Below are positions 1-10,064 of a stretch of DNA of 64,000 bases, piece by piece (position 1 is the first letter of the stretch; every line of letters starts with the position of its first letter). The stretch lies in assembly GCA_037975125.1 (NCBI GenBank), contig CM075852.1, positions 10,916,814-10,980,813 on the forward strand, read 5' to 3'. A program made the translations under genes and the position numbers. Origin of the DNA: Latrodectus hesperus. Its lineage: Eukaryota; Arthropoda; Arachnida; Araneae; Theridiidae. The notes beneath the pieces were generated by a model. That model was not told the origin of the DNA and did not search any database. It worked only from the letters and a program-made list of their open reading frames with translations.

Positions 1-8
1 GAATAGTT

Positions 9-288
9 GTTGTTGTCGTGTGCCAGCTAGGCTGGCAAAATAGGGTGCGCTGCTCCACTTTTCCAACTGAACCATATTTGGTGTGGAGTCCAACTTCTTC
101 AGTACACACATGCCATAGGGACCCGTTTAGAGGGTAGGCAACCATTCACACCTTATTCATACAAGGAAGGGACAAAGACAGGATAGATAGAGAGAGAAAG
201 TACATCCATGCCCGTACCAGGATTCGAACCCAGGACCTCCTTATCCGCAGTCAGGCACACTGACCACTAGACAAGATGGGCGGCTTTC
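9..288 (-). mobile_element. tRNA-derived SINE, family A, near full length
   Basis: Short interspersed element in reverse orientation, mobilised by a LINE's reverse transcriptase and transcribed by RNA polymerase III. Read on the minus strand it opens with a tRNA-like head: an A-box-like TAGTGGTCA near 261-269 and a B box GGTTCGAATCC at 220-230. A body containing (TCTC)n and CTATCTAT follows, then a (CAA)n-type 3' end at 9-16. An 8-bp direct repeat GAATAGTT lies at 1-8 and 289-296, which fits a target-site duplication; the left copy touches the window edge and could be longer. Related copies lie at 6596-6877 and 27223-27502, and a chimeric relative at 2188-2488. Confidence 0.85.
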
Positions 289-296
289 GAATAGTT

Positions 297-1216
297 ATTT
301 TGAATGTTAGAGATCTGAAAAATTAATCCCTCATTTTTCTTATACACATAAAATTAAGAAACATAAAATTTAAGAATAAAGCGGGAAAGATTATGCAAAA
401 ATAAGACTCCTAAATATTGTTTATTTGAATCTTGTCATCAATAGTTCAAAACTTGCATTTTGTGACCTAATATATGTTGAAGTGTACGCTAAATTAATTC
501 TTGTTGAAAATAATATCGTATAGCCTCTATTACCAGCAATTAAAAAGCATTATTTTAGACGACATCCATCTGCAAAAAAAGAAATTTACATTCAAGAAAA
601 TGTTTTTGCAAGAAAACGAACTCAATATAATATATGAAGCCTCTTTGTCATACATCTCAACAAAGTCATACGTTACAGTTTCCCATATTTCATGTGTCGT
701 TCCATTTTTCTTTCTGACTTTTAAATCAGCAGCGGTAGCATCTCGAATTTGAGAAGGATCGTTAGCAAAGTCAACAAGGAGACTTGAAGACAGACTTCCT
801 CCGTGGTACTTCTCAGTCGTCTCTTCGTTCGTCTCCTGTCAAACAAATTAAAGAAAAAGAACCGAAATGAATCAAAAGAGAACTTTTTTTTTATTCTTTC
901 AAAGGGAAGTGGGGATACGGCATAGAATAAATATACAAAGCTTGTGAATTGCGGGGTTTTCCAGTAACGATGATTATTATTCCGTTCTATGTTCTTCTGA
1001 CAGAATTTGATCGATTAATCGCTTAAAAAAAGAGGATTTGTGCTCGTTTTATTATTTTTGAGAGTTGTAATGCTTGGAAATAGATTCGTCTGTTAGCTCT
1101 AGTGTTAAACTGTCATTTAATTGGGTCGCGGCGACAAAACATGTACTGAAACATTCATTATTTTTGTAAGGTTTTACTTAAATAATAATAGAAATTTGTT
1201 GGGTTTGTCTTCTTGA
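297..1216. other. AT-rich unique DNA, no feature supported
   Basis: Mostly low-GC sequence with short open frames only. A slightly more complex patch near 745-840 has several CGT/GTC motifs but shows no splice-bounded exon, RNA gene or repeat that I recognise. Confidence 0.6.
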
Positions 1217-1218
1217 TA

Positions 1219-2112
1219 TTAGGTTGGTGCGTATGAAATGTCGGATTCTCTTTACATGCGGACGTTTTCCTCCCTGTTTTCGTTATACTTTTGTATTTGG
1301 CATAACCTCATTCATACTCGTATTGTCCATTGCCAGAGACTCATTTCAGCAAAATAGGTTTTCTCGAAGGTCTTCCCTTTTTTATTTCTTTTGAGTTTAT
1401 TGCTCGATATGAATTCTGCCGACATTCGCGTCATTTTCTTATATGAGTACAAACTTGGTAATAGTGCTGCAAAAGCTGCACGCAACATAAACCAAGCGTT
1501 TGGGGAGAATACGGTTAACGATCGGAAAGTGCAGCGTTGGTTCGAAAAATTTCGGACTGGCGATTTTTCACTGCAAAATGAGCCGCGCGGAAGACCCAAA
1601 ACGTCTGTGAAGAATGATGACCTGAAGGCTCTAGTGGAAGCGGATCCAGCCGTATCCACGAGGGAACTTGCTATCAGGATGAAAGTTGACCATACAACGA
1701 TATTGAGACACCTTTCTAAGATTGGCAAGGTTAAGAAGATGGACAAGTGGGTACCGCACGCACTGACAGAGCGAAATAAGCTGGATCGGTTAAACGTATG
1801 CTCATCATTGCAGCATCCACCCTATTCACCGGATCTCTCGCCGACCGATTTTCATTTTTTCAAGCATTTAGAGCTGTTTTTAAGGGGCAAACACTATGAA
1901 AATGAAGACAGTCTAAAAAACTCGATATCAGAGTTTATTAATTCTAAAGACCAAAATATTTTTAAGACAGGCATCTACGCTTTAAAATCTCGTTGGGAGA
2001 AGTGTATTGAAGCGAATGGAGCATACTTTGATTGAATAAACAGCTTTTGAAGAAAGATATGCAGTTTTATACAATCACTTAAGAATCCGACATTTCATAC
2101 GCACCAACCTAA
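1219..2112 (+). mobile_element. Internally deleted mariner with perfect 31-bp TIRs
   Basis: A Tc1/mariner-superfamily DNA transposon. The left TIR (1219-1249, starting TTAGGTTGGTGCGTATGAAA) and the right TIR (2082-2112) are exact inverted copies over 31 bp. The element is flanked by TA dinucleotides at 1217-1218 and 2113-2114, the usual mariner target. Its length is 894 bp, against about 1.3 kb for full-length mariners, so roughly 0.4 kb is missing, all of it from the middle of the transposase. Perfect TIRs suggest recent activity or mobilisation by a full-length relative. Confidence 0.92.
1409..2035 (+). CDS. Mariner transposase with in-frame loss of its catalytic centre
   Basis: An uninterrupted 208-codon frame from the ATG at 1409 to a stop at 2033-2035. 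It has the mariner N-terminal paired helix-turn-helix DNA-binding region (roughly residues 1-110, including the linker motif GRPKTS) and the WVPHALTE motif typical of the cecropia/mellifera-like branches. The protein then jumps from VCSSL directly to PPYSPDLSPTDFHFFKHL near residue 135, which is the block around the third catalytic aspartate. The segments that should carry the first two aspartates (CDEKW-type and HDNARPH-type blocks) are absent, yet the reading frame is kept. The product could bind TIRs but should not catalyse transposition. A dominant-negative role is inference; a neutral deletion that happens to stay in frame is equally possible. Confidence 0.85.
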   Translation: MNSADIRVIFLYEYKLGNSAAKAARNINQAFGENTVNDRKVQRWFEKFRTGDFSLQNEPRGRPKTSVKNDDLKALVEADPAVSTRELAIRMKVDHTTILRHLSKIGKVKKMDKWVPHALTERNKLDRLNVCSSLQHPPYSPDLSPTDFHFFKHLELFLRGKHYENEDSLKNSISEFINSKDQNIFKTGIYALKSRWEKCIEANGAYFD

Positions 2113-2187
2113 TACTTATTAATTATCTTATGTTTGGAAACATATTCTGACTTCAAGAGCCATATTAAATTAACTAAACAGGAGTCT

Positions 2188-2488
2188 GCCGACCAACTTG
2201 TCTAGTGGTCAGCGTGCCTGATTACGGATAAGGAGGTCCTGGGTTCGAATCCCGGTTCGGGCATGGATGTCCTTTCTCTCTCTATCTATCCCGTCTTTGT
2301 TCTTTCCTTGTATGAATGAGGTGTGAATGATTGCCTACCCTATAAACGGGTACCTATGGCATGTGTGTAAAGCAAAGTCGCACTTTCACCTTCATGGTGC
2401 TCTGATTAAAACGAAAGACGCTCCCAATCGACTTAATTCGCATAGCATAGCGAACTTGGCATGTCCAAGTGTCATTAGTAAACCACAA
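2188..2488 (+). mobile_element. Chimeric SINE: family A head joined to the shared D-type tail
   Basis: The head is family A: A box TAGTGGTCAGCG at 2203-2214, B box GGTTCGAATCC at 2242-2252, then the CTATCTAT body and the GGTACCTATGGCATGTGTGTA block. At about 2369-2371 the family A tail is replaced by a different module, starting AGCAAAGTCGCACTTTCACC, also found in SINEs near 3450, 24200, 44435 and 63281. A perfect 13-bp duplication TAAACAGGAGTCT flanks the whole unit (2175-2187 and 2489-2501), so it integrated already joined. The junction sits in a stretch of partial similarity between the two tails, which fits template switching during reverse transcription (inference). Confidence 0.88.
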
Positions 2489-2729
2489 TAAACAGGAGTC
2501 TTATTTGAAAATTACACAGAAATAATATTTAATGTAGCCGATGATTATTTTTCCTATAAATAACGCTGTTAATAATGTTAATTAAAGCATACTTTGCACC
2601 ACATCATTGAAAATACAAATACTGGGAAACTAACAATACATATGGAATATTTTATTAAAAATTAAATTTCATTAAATGTGAATTTGCTTTTCAGTTTTAG
2701 TCGGCCATTTACATTCATTGGTTTAGTAT

Positions 2730-2975
2730 AACGTTTTTGCTTGGTTTGAATTGGTGTCGTGTCCATTTGAAGTCAAGTCAAATCACTCCAAGTGTCGAAA
2801 TGACGGCCTTAGCAATGTATACATTTTATCCTTATAGAGATTTCTTGAAAGGGAAGTTCGTCAATAGCCTGTAAACTTCTTATGATTGATGCTGGACAGT
2901 TAAAAATATGTTCTGGGGCGAGCTCCTTTCCTCGGGACAGTTCTTACATGATTTGTAAGATTTGTTGCCATCTGT
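2730..2975 (-). pseudogene. Probable LINE 3' coding scrap (C-terminal zinc-finger-like end)
   Basis: Minus-strand translation gives a Cys-rich stretch CKNCPEERSSPQNIF near 2925-2970, followed after stops by NVYIAKAVISTLGVI. This layout resembles the C-terminal Cys/His motif and final helix of I/R1/Jockey-type LINE ORF2 proteins. Several in-frame stops show it is dead. The assignment rests on a short, degraded match. Confidence 0.35.
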
Positions 2976-3349
2976 ATTTATAGTCATACCGCAGAAATGT
3001 TATAAATGTTTTGATAAAAATCATGTTACATCATTTTGTTTAGTGCAAATAATAAATTTTTAAATCATTTAAAAATTTCTTTTATAATAGATTTGTAAAT
3101 CATATTATTAAAAATAAGCGAGGATCATAAATATATTGAGAAGACAAATATATGCCCTTGCAATCTAATAAAAAAATTAATTTACATTTTTTTTAAAAAT
3201 AAAATTATCTAATTTTCAAGAGGCATGAGCAGATTTGGTGCTAGAAAAATAACATTTCTTTTTAGAGATAGTTAAGAATATTAAAATTATAAATCTCATT
3301 AAGATCATTAAATCTGTGGAGTCGGAAGTCATATGGTTGATCGGATCGT

Positions 3350-3494
3350 TGAGCAGTTGATCTGGAGAAAATTTCTTACCCCTTTCTGATCAATATCGAA
3401 ATTGAGGGAGTGGATCCCCTGGTAGTGCCATCTATCAGAGGAGTCTTAGAACTAGGTCGTACTTTCACCTTCGTGGTGCTCTGGTTAAACGAAC
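3350..3494 (+). mobile_element. SINE family D, 5' part, interrupted by a piggyBac relic
   Basis: It shares with 24096-24290 (minus) and 44348-44560 (plus) the sequence running from GATCAATATCGAAATTGAGG through GTGCCATCTATC to the shared tail start near 3449 (GTCGTACTTTCACCTTCGTG). It stops after GGTTAAACGAA, where the other copies continue AGACGCTCTC. A decayed 3' remnant of the same tail reappears at 4605-4668, so about 1.1 kb of other sequence lies between the parts. Confidence 0.65.
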
Positions 3495-4604
3495 CCTTTC
3501 GAGCCTAACGGGACACTTGCGTCCCAAGAAAAGTTCAAAACATTATTTTGGGACCGATACGCTTCTCTGTTTAATGGAAGACTGTTCCACTAGTCCAGAT
3601 AATTTTTTTGAAGGCATTTTCATGCACAGAACATAGATGGCACTTTTGTACATAATGCAATTCCAGCGTTTTTGAAGTGTGTGTAGCAGTTCCTTCCATA
3701 CTGTACAAAGGTAAATATAGTTTGGTTTTGGAAAATACCGCATATTTTCAATGAAATCTTGATTGATTTATAAGTCTAAGGCCAGATAAGTTATTCAGGA
3801 AGCGGATTATCTCTAATAACACTATTAAGTGGCAAAGTTTTACTTCCGTTTTTATTATCGGGACATATGTGTCCCTCTCGTCTTGGATAGTCCCAACAGT
3901 CCTATGTGATCATTTCTCTTGATATTATATTTTTTGGTTACTTTGAAATAGTTGCTTATTATTTTTTATTTACGCACAAATTATGACTCGACGCCTGGGA
4001 CTCACTAACGAAAAATCAAAAGAATTTTAGAAGAGTCAGATGACGAAGATATTGATTTCGATGATGAAACTGATGATCCTGATTTTCAAGATCCAGCACG
4101 CAATTCGCAGTACTTACCCGATTCAGACGAGTGTGAGATGGATATCGATCGTGATACCATTCCCCAAAATACAAAGAACAGCGATGCTTTGAGTGATACT
4201 GATACGGCATCACTTTCATCATTTGATGAGATACCATCAGTTAATGCTTCAGGCTGTAGACCAATCTTATGGTTTCATGTCTATTCAACTTTCCAACCAC
4301 GAATGACAATTCCAGCAGAGTCATCGCATAGTTTGTTTTTCAACTTAAGTCGTTCAGCTACTGAATTGAAAGTGTTTCTCAAAATATTTCCAAAAGATCT
4401 TATGATTTGGATCTCTCAATGTACAAACCAACGATTTGAAAAGTTAGGACAAATAAATCACCCTCTGAAATTATGTTTTTCCTTGGATGCATGCTTGTCA
4501 TCTCTTACTGAAATTTTCCGGTTTAAAAGTGCAGAAATTTTCTCATCATTAGTTATGTAATCCGTCTTTAGGAAACGTAGCAATAAAAAATGCTATTTCA
4601 AGAG
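3495..4604. mobile_element. Rearranged piggyBac-like relic with coding ends on opposite strands
   Basis: The left boundary begins CCCTTTCGAGCC and continues to the palindromic motif GGGACACTTGCGTCCC, a piggyBac-like end. A second motif GGGACATATGTGTCCC lies near 3860. Minus-strand coding at about 3580-3741 looks like the C-terminal Cys-rich domain (CTKVPSMFCA then KCLQKNYLD, with stops). Plus-strand coding at 3983-4557 looks like the acidic N-terminus. The two ends of the protein therefore point away from each other, with the catalytic middle missing. This needs an inversion with deletion, or two adjacent insertions. No second terminal repeat is visible on the right. Confidence 0.5.
3983..4557 (+). 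pseudogene. piggyBac-like transposase N-terminal fragment, frameshifted
   Basis: An ATG at 3983 starts MTRRLGLTNEK, then reaches a stop. A shift of frame in the A-run near 4011-4021 enters the main open frame, RILEESDDEDIDFDDETDD. The very acidic N-terminus followed by a block like ELKVFLKIFPKDLMIWISQC-TNQRFEKL fits the entry to the piggyBac DDE domain, where a phenylalanine-rich helix precedes a conserved TN. The frame ends at 4557 before any catalytic aspartate block, so it encodes no active enzyme. The family assignment is from pattern only. Confidence 0.5.
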
Positions 4605-4668
4605 ACAGATGTAAATGCAATGGCATAACGAGCTTGACTTGTCCAATTATCATAAATAACAACAAAAA
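4605..4668 (+). mobile_element. 3' remnant of the shared SINE tail
   Basis: Contains GGCATAACGAGCTTGACTTG and ends in an AACAACAAA-type tail. It matches the 3' end of the D-type tail seen complete at 44500-44560 and 63360-63407, and is probably the right half of the SINE beginning at 3350. Confidence 0.6.
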
Positions 4669-5999
4669 GTAGCATCCAGAGTAGTAAAAACATAACACCC
4701 CCAAGAGTCAATTCATTGATCAATTTTCATTGATGAATTCAATTGAACTTTAAATCAATAATAACTTCAAACTGCATTTAAAATACTCGTAAAAATTCTT
4801 TATTTTTATAATCCATTGATGCACAAGTTTAATCTAAAAATAACAAAAAAATAAACTTTACTTTTACTATATATTTCTTCTTCTGCATTCAAATATTGGG
4901 GTAAAAAGCAACAGATGAAGTATTTTACCACAGAAATAAATATCACAATTTAGCCACTTTAACTTGAAGAATAATTTTATTGCTACATTAAACCAATACA
5001 CACTAAACCAATATACATTGCTTTGCTAAAATTAGGTTATTGTTATATTAAATAATATATTTTCGAATGAAGGAACCATGTGCTTGATTTTTGAATACAT
5101 CTATTAATAACTGTTTCAATCTTCAAAAGTATTTCATTATCAAATCATAATAGCGAAAATATGTACGAAAATCAAAAGAGAATTGTTTTTAGCATTTCTC
5201 ACGTGTTTTCAATCGTAGTTTCTTAGAGGTATGTCAAGCAAACTCATTTTCTAAATTGTGCGTTCATTATTTATAGTAAAATTGTTTGATTTAAGTTGTT
5301 ATATCTACCTTTCATCCAACCACAACTTTTACCAATTCTGATTTGATGTGCATTAGAAATATGCTTATATCTTGATTGAAAACAGATTTTGAAGGCATTA
5401 TATTAAAACATTATTTGTTGTATGTGTAGGGTTATTTAAGTTTATAATTAATGCAAGGATGTGTCTTTGAAAACAAAATAGTAAAAGCTCATGTGAGATA
5501 TCATGCCCCATTCGTTGCACTCTCCTGATTTATTCCTTTGGGATCGCAATTTTCTAGGAAAGTGGGAAAATGACTTCATAATAGTAATCAAATAATGACA
5601 AGTTAACATTCAAGCCAATTGTGTACATCATTATACACATTTTACTTTATTTAGAGATAATGACAAAATATAAAGTATATTTTTCAGTAAAACTGCATAA
5701 AATATTTGTATTTTTAGTCTTTTTTCCTTCAACATAAGTGTAAGGTATTTTTTATTTCTTCGTATATTAAGAATCTTGTAACAGTTTAAGCTAGACTATT
5801 CATATGTTCCTTTTAATTGATATTCTTAAGAAATAAAATTCATAGTTGCATAAATTGCTCTTAAAACATTAATCTAAGCAAATATTAATTGCGGTTTTTT
5901 TGTCCATATTTTATAATGTATTTTCATAAACAAGTATTATTGAGATCATTATTTTTTATAAGGAATAAAAATAATACGCTTTTGACTCACAGAGTAAAG
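4669..5999. other. AT-rich DNA with one possible transposase scrap
   Basis: No gene supported. Near 5505-5575 the plus strand reads HSPDLFLWDRNF, which resembles the block around the third catalytic aspartate of mariner-like transposases, but the flanking frame is broken and the match is short. Confidence 0.4.
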
Positions 6000-6260
6000 A
6001 TGTTGATATAAAATCATCCCACCCACAGCTTTACTTTCGAGTTTTTTCTCATCTTATAGATTTCCAAATTGAGTGGGCAATTTATCTCGAAATTAGCCAG
6101 ATTCATTGGCTCATATGGCCCCATGAATTACCCTCGAACTCGTAGTTTACGATCAGCAAGAGTGGACTCGTCTTCACTTGATTACCCCCGTTGTTTAATG
6201 ACCACACTCCCTTTTATACAACCCGGTTGGCTTGATTGGAAGAAATATGGCATTTTCTTC
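6000..6260. other. Complexity island, candidate regulatory DNA
   Basis: A patch of clearly higher GC and sequence complexity than its surroundings, single copy within the window, with Antennapedia-like TAAT/ATTA motifs and a TTTATGAC-free, CCCC-containing core. The 65-codon open frame inside shows no domain. Regulatory function is inference. Confidence 0.25.
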
Positions 6261-6474
6261 TTATAAATTCTGGTGGATTAAATAACAGATAACATAGATT
6301 CGTTCTGATACTTTACTAAAAAAGTAAGATCACATCGTCAGTCGATTTTGTATTCAAGACATAAAAAAGCACTTGACCTAAAATTTTTTGAAAATTATTT
6401 CCGAATTCAGATTTAAGGTTCTTAAAATTATTTGTCTTTTCAAAATGAATTCTAAGTATTGTATATATAGATAA

Positions 6475-6575
<101 letters not shown>

Positions 6576-6595
6576 CATATAATAACAAAAAATAA

Positions 6596-6877
6596 GCCGC
6601 TCACCCTGTCTAGTGGTCAGAGTGCCTGACTACGGATAGGGAGCTCCTGCGTTCGAATCCCGGCTCGGGAACAATGGATGTGCTTTCTCTCTCTATCTAT
6701 CCTGTCTTTGTCCTTTCCTAGTATGAATGAGGTGTCAATGGTTTCCTACCCTATAAACGGGTACCTATGGCATGTGTGTACTGAGGAAGTCGGACTCCAC
6801 ACCAAAATATGGTTCAGTTGAAAAAGTGGAGCAGCGCACCCCATATTGCCAGCCTAGTTGGCACACAACAACAACAA
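6596..6877 (+). mobile_element. tRNA-derived SINE, family A, full length
   Basis: The head has TAGTGGTCAGAG (A-box region) and CGTTCGAATCC (B box near 6652). The body is the same as in the copy at 9-288, and it keeps the original family A tail (GAGGAAGTCGGACTCCACACC through GGAGCAGCGCACCCCATATT) and ends in (CAA)n at 6867-6880. A-rich CAAAAAATAA at 6586-6595 and 6878-6887 may be the target-site duplication, but it is low complexity. Confidence 0.88.
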
Positions 6878-6887
6878 CAAAAAATAA

Positions 6888-7625
<738 letters not shown>

Positions 7626-7743
7626 TTTTTTATATTCAGCTATTTAAATGTTCTTATTGAATCTATAAATTCATACACACACAAGTGTGGGAAATTAAAT
7701 TATGTCAAGTAATAATATATGTAAAGGAACAACTATAAATTTA

Positions 7744-8277
7744 AAATTTTTAACCATAAAATGGTTGTTTTTTTTCGTTCCAGTTGAGATTATGATTACG
7801 TACTTTATTACAATTCTCATTGGTATAAAATATCTTTAACGTCAGATGATTTTTCACCTACCTTCCACATAATTAATTACGACATCGTATTGAAACAGCG
7901 CCATAAATCTGACTTGCCAACAAATTTGTTGTCTGCCTTTAAATCACATTCTTCGAGAGGCAGCAAACAAGGCGAAGTTCGCCATCGAACGTGTGAGTGT
8001 CGTCAGCGATGAGAAAAAACCCATTCTTGATTTTTACCAGTACTAAAGAAGTATTTTTTAATTATAATTTTTTTCTGTTTGTGTAAAAGATATCGAAATC
8101 ATTAGAATTACCTTGTGTTCTAAATAGCAAGTTTCCAAATTTTCAAATCATTAGGGATATTGCTTCCGAAATTGAACACAATGAAAATAGAACAGGAAAA
8201 AGAGATAAATAAAAAAGACAAGAGAAAACATCCATTTTATGGTTCGCTTAAATCGACAAGGATGATTTAAAATTTTA
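7744..8277 (+). repeat. Interspersed repeat R500, copy 1
   Basis: About 530 bp that recurs at 57525-59210 (interrupted) and 61478-62010. Shared landmarks, in order: AACCATAAAATGG near the left end, CCAGTTGAGATTATGATTA, TTACAATTCTCATTGG, a CpG-rich core with GAGGCAGCAAACAAGGCGAA, then GATGAGAAAAA and TTTTTACCAGTA, and the inverted motif CCATTTTATGGTT near the right end. The opposed ACCATAAAATGG motifs look like terminal or subterminal inverted repeats of a nonautonomous DNA element. No coding capacity is visible. Confidence 0.7.
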
Positions 8278-9225
8278 AATTTTTAAACTTGCCTTTGTTT
8301 TCAACACTAAAAATACAACCCTTATAATAAGTATCTAATATAAATCAATTCTACATATTTTTTCTTTTTATTAATATTTCCTCTTCAATATTTTTGTATG
8401 CGTGTTTTCTGAATATCAACAACAATAATGATTATTTTTGCAATAAAGTTTGCTTACTCGGTGGCAACGATATATTTTAATATAAGCTAAGCATTAAAGA
8501 GCAAAAGCACGAAACAGATGCAGATAGCATGAATGCACAAGGGTGCATATATCAGAAAACACACTTTTTTTCCTGTTTTAGAACAAAAGAAGCCTTGAAA
8601 GGGGAAATTGGGAAACCTCGGACAAAATCGGTGTCTGTGGGGCGCCGCCACTCCGGATTATTGCCGGACTTTTAAGGGCTTCTCGGGATTGCCGACACTG
8701 GGCTTTGCACGCGAACTTTGTTTCCAAAATCAATAACGACTCATTTGCCCATTGAAATACGAGTCTGCATTTCTAAGTTTCTGTATATCGAATATTCCAA
8801 TTGTTTTTGATTCAGTTATTTAAAAAGCTATTTTTATGACACGAGAACAACTGCTTAATCATCATTAATAAGTAATTCTTTGTATAATTTCAGGCTCATT
8901 TTCTCATTAGCATTAAACTGAAGAAACAAAAGAAGTAAATTGAAACGATTTCTAAAAATATCAATGAATTGAAACGGATTAATTCCTTCATTTTGTGGAA
9001 TGTAAATTCAATTGGTGAAAAATTAGGATTTGTTTTACTTTTGGCTATTAAAATAAAAGTAGATATTATTTATATAATATATAATCTTGATATATTGTTT
9101 GATATTTATTGATGATATTGCACTATATTTACAATATATAAAATACCTACATGATGTATAGAAAATCATGTTTTTTAGTTGAGTATAATAAATATTTGAA
9201 TAGGCTGAATGTTTTTCATCATGGC
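8278..9225. other. AT-rich DNA containing a GC-rich island with Rel-like sites
   Basis: The patch at 8575-8760 is much richer in GC than its flanks and contains GGGGAAATTGGGAAACC (8601-8617), similar to NF-kB/Dorsal sites, plus GGCGCCGCCACTCCGG. No open frame or repeat explains it. An enhancer is one possible reading. Confidence 0.3.
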
Positions 9226-9234
9226 TAACACTTC

Positions 9235-10055
9235 AATCTTCTTCTTCTTCTTAAGGTTGGGTTTGTATGTCATTGGGCACCTCTGCTTTTATCAGCATTT
9301 TGTACCATTAACTCCAAACCCAATGTTTCCTAGTTCCAGTTGCTCGGGTCACCCACTTTATTAATAAAGTCTGATAACCCTTTAATAGAGCCTAGGTGTA
9401 ACTCTTTAGTATGGATGATGCCTAAAGAAGTTAATCTAGGTAGAGCAAGAGCCTCACATTCATAAATGATATGCTCTGCCGTTTCCTCTTGCGTTTGACA
9501 TTTCCAGCAGATAGGGTCTTGCTGAAACAGTCCCATCTGGTCAGAAAATCAGTCATGCTAGGGATAGCTTCCTGGCTTTCACCAGAAGATGGTTTGGAGG
9601 TCATTTCTACCTCAAGTAAAAGATTCATTACTGCCCCGTTACAAGATTGCCTCTGAGTTCCTTTGTCTTTTTCAGCAAGGTCTACTTCAGAGGCTTCACC
9701 TGCAAATGCAGAAAGATTTGTTATTTCTTGTGTCTTTTCAGCCACAAGATAACAATTAATAAGCTCAGGTAATATAAGTCCACCCAGCATTGCCTGAGAT
9801 ACTGGGCAAGGCAAATTACTCTAGAAGTTTGCCAGGCAACTAGAGGCTCCATTAAGACACCAATACCGCGGTGCCAATTAGCCCTAGGCACGGATCGCAT
9901 AACACCAGGGTTTACGGGAGCTGGTTCGCGGCCTCTTATTCTATATTCAAGGCTATCCTGTCATTCCTACAGGACGTTCGGCGATCCACCACCTGCCGAC
10001 GCGCCTGGTGGCTAGCTCAAGCCCCAGAGGGGTACGCATACCCCCTGGTTCCAGG
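9235..10055 (-). mobile_element. Internally deleted LINE (5' end and ORF1 start joined to the RNase H 3' end)
   Basis: On the minus strand the element begins at 10055 with a GC-rich 5' leader (CCTGGAACCAGGGGGTATGC). It then runs through a Glu/Ser-rich frame (9814 down to about 9540) that I read as an ORF1-like start. At about 9538 it jumps to the ORF2 C-terminus MGLFQQDPICWKCQTQEE, which matches the longer copy at 37746-38407. It ends with the same 3' UTR and a GAAGAAGAAG tail. A 9-bp duplication TAACACTTC flanks it (9226-9234 and 10056-10064). Reverse transcriptase, endonuclease and most of RNase H are absent, so it could only have moved in trans if the deletion preceded insertion. Confidence 0.75.
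9330..9540 (-). pseudogene. LINE ORF2 C-terminal fragment with CCHC-like motif
   Basis: Translation ends GDPSNWN and contains C-x2-C-x8-H-x4-C (CWKC...EEHIIYEC type), the C-terminal zinc-knuckle-like motif that follows RNase H in I/R1-group LINEs. It is out of frame with the ORF1-like part upstream on the same strand. It is near identical to the C-terminus of the copy at 37840-38367 but has a few extra residues (KELHLG) near the end, which the other copy lacks. Confidence 0.75.
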
Positions 10056-10064
10056 TAACACTTC

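Noticed and set aside
220..270. tRNA genes at the heads of family A SINEs (also 2203, 6610, 27239)
   Set aside because: The heads lack pairing acceptor stems and are joined to the SINE body; they are pol III promoters of SINEs.
1312..1746. A 144-codon minus-strand frame across the mariner
   Set aside because: Antisense shadow of the transposase on the plus strand; the mariner motifs read only on plus.
5490..5600. HSPDLFLWDRNF as a mariner fragment
   Set aside because: Only about a dozen residues match, and there are no TIRs or other transposase blocks near.
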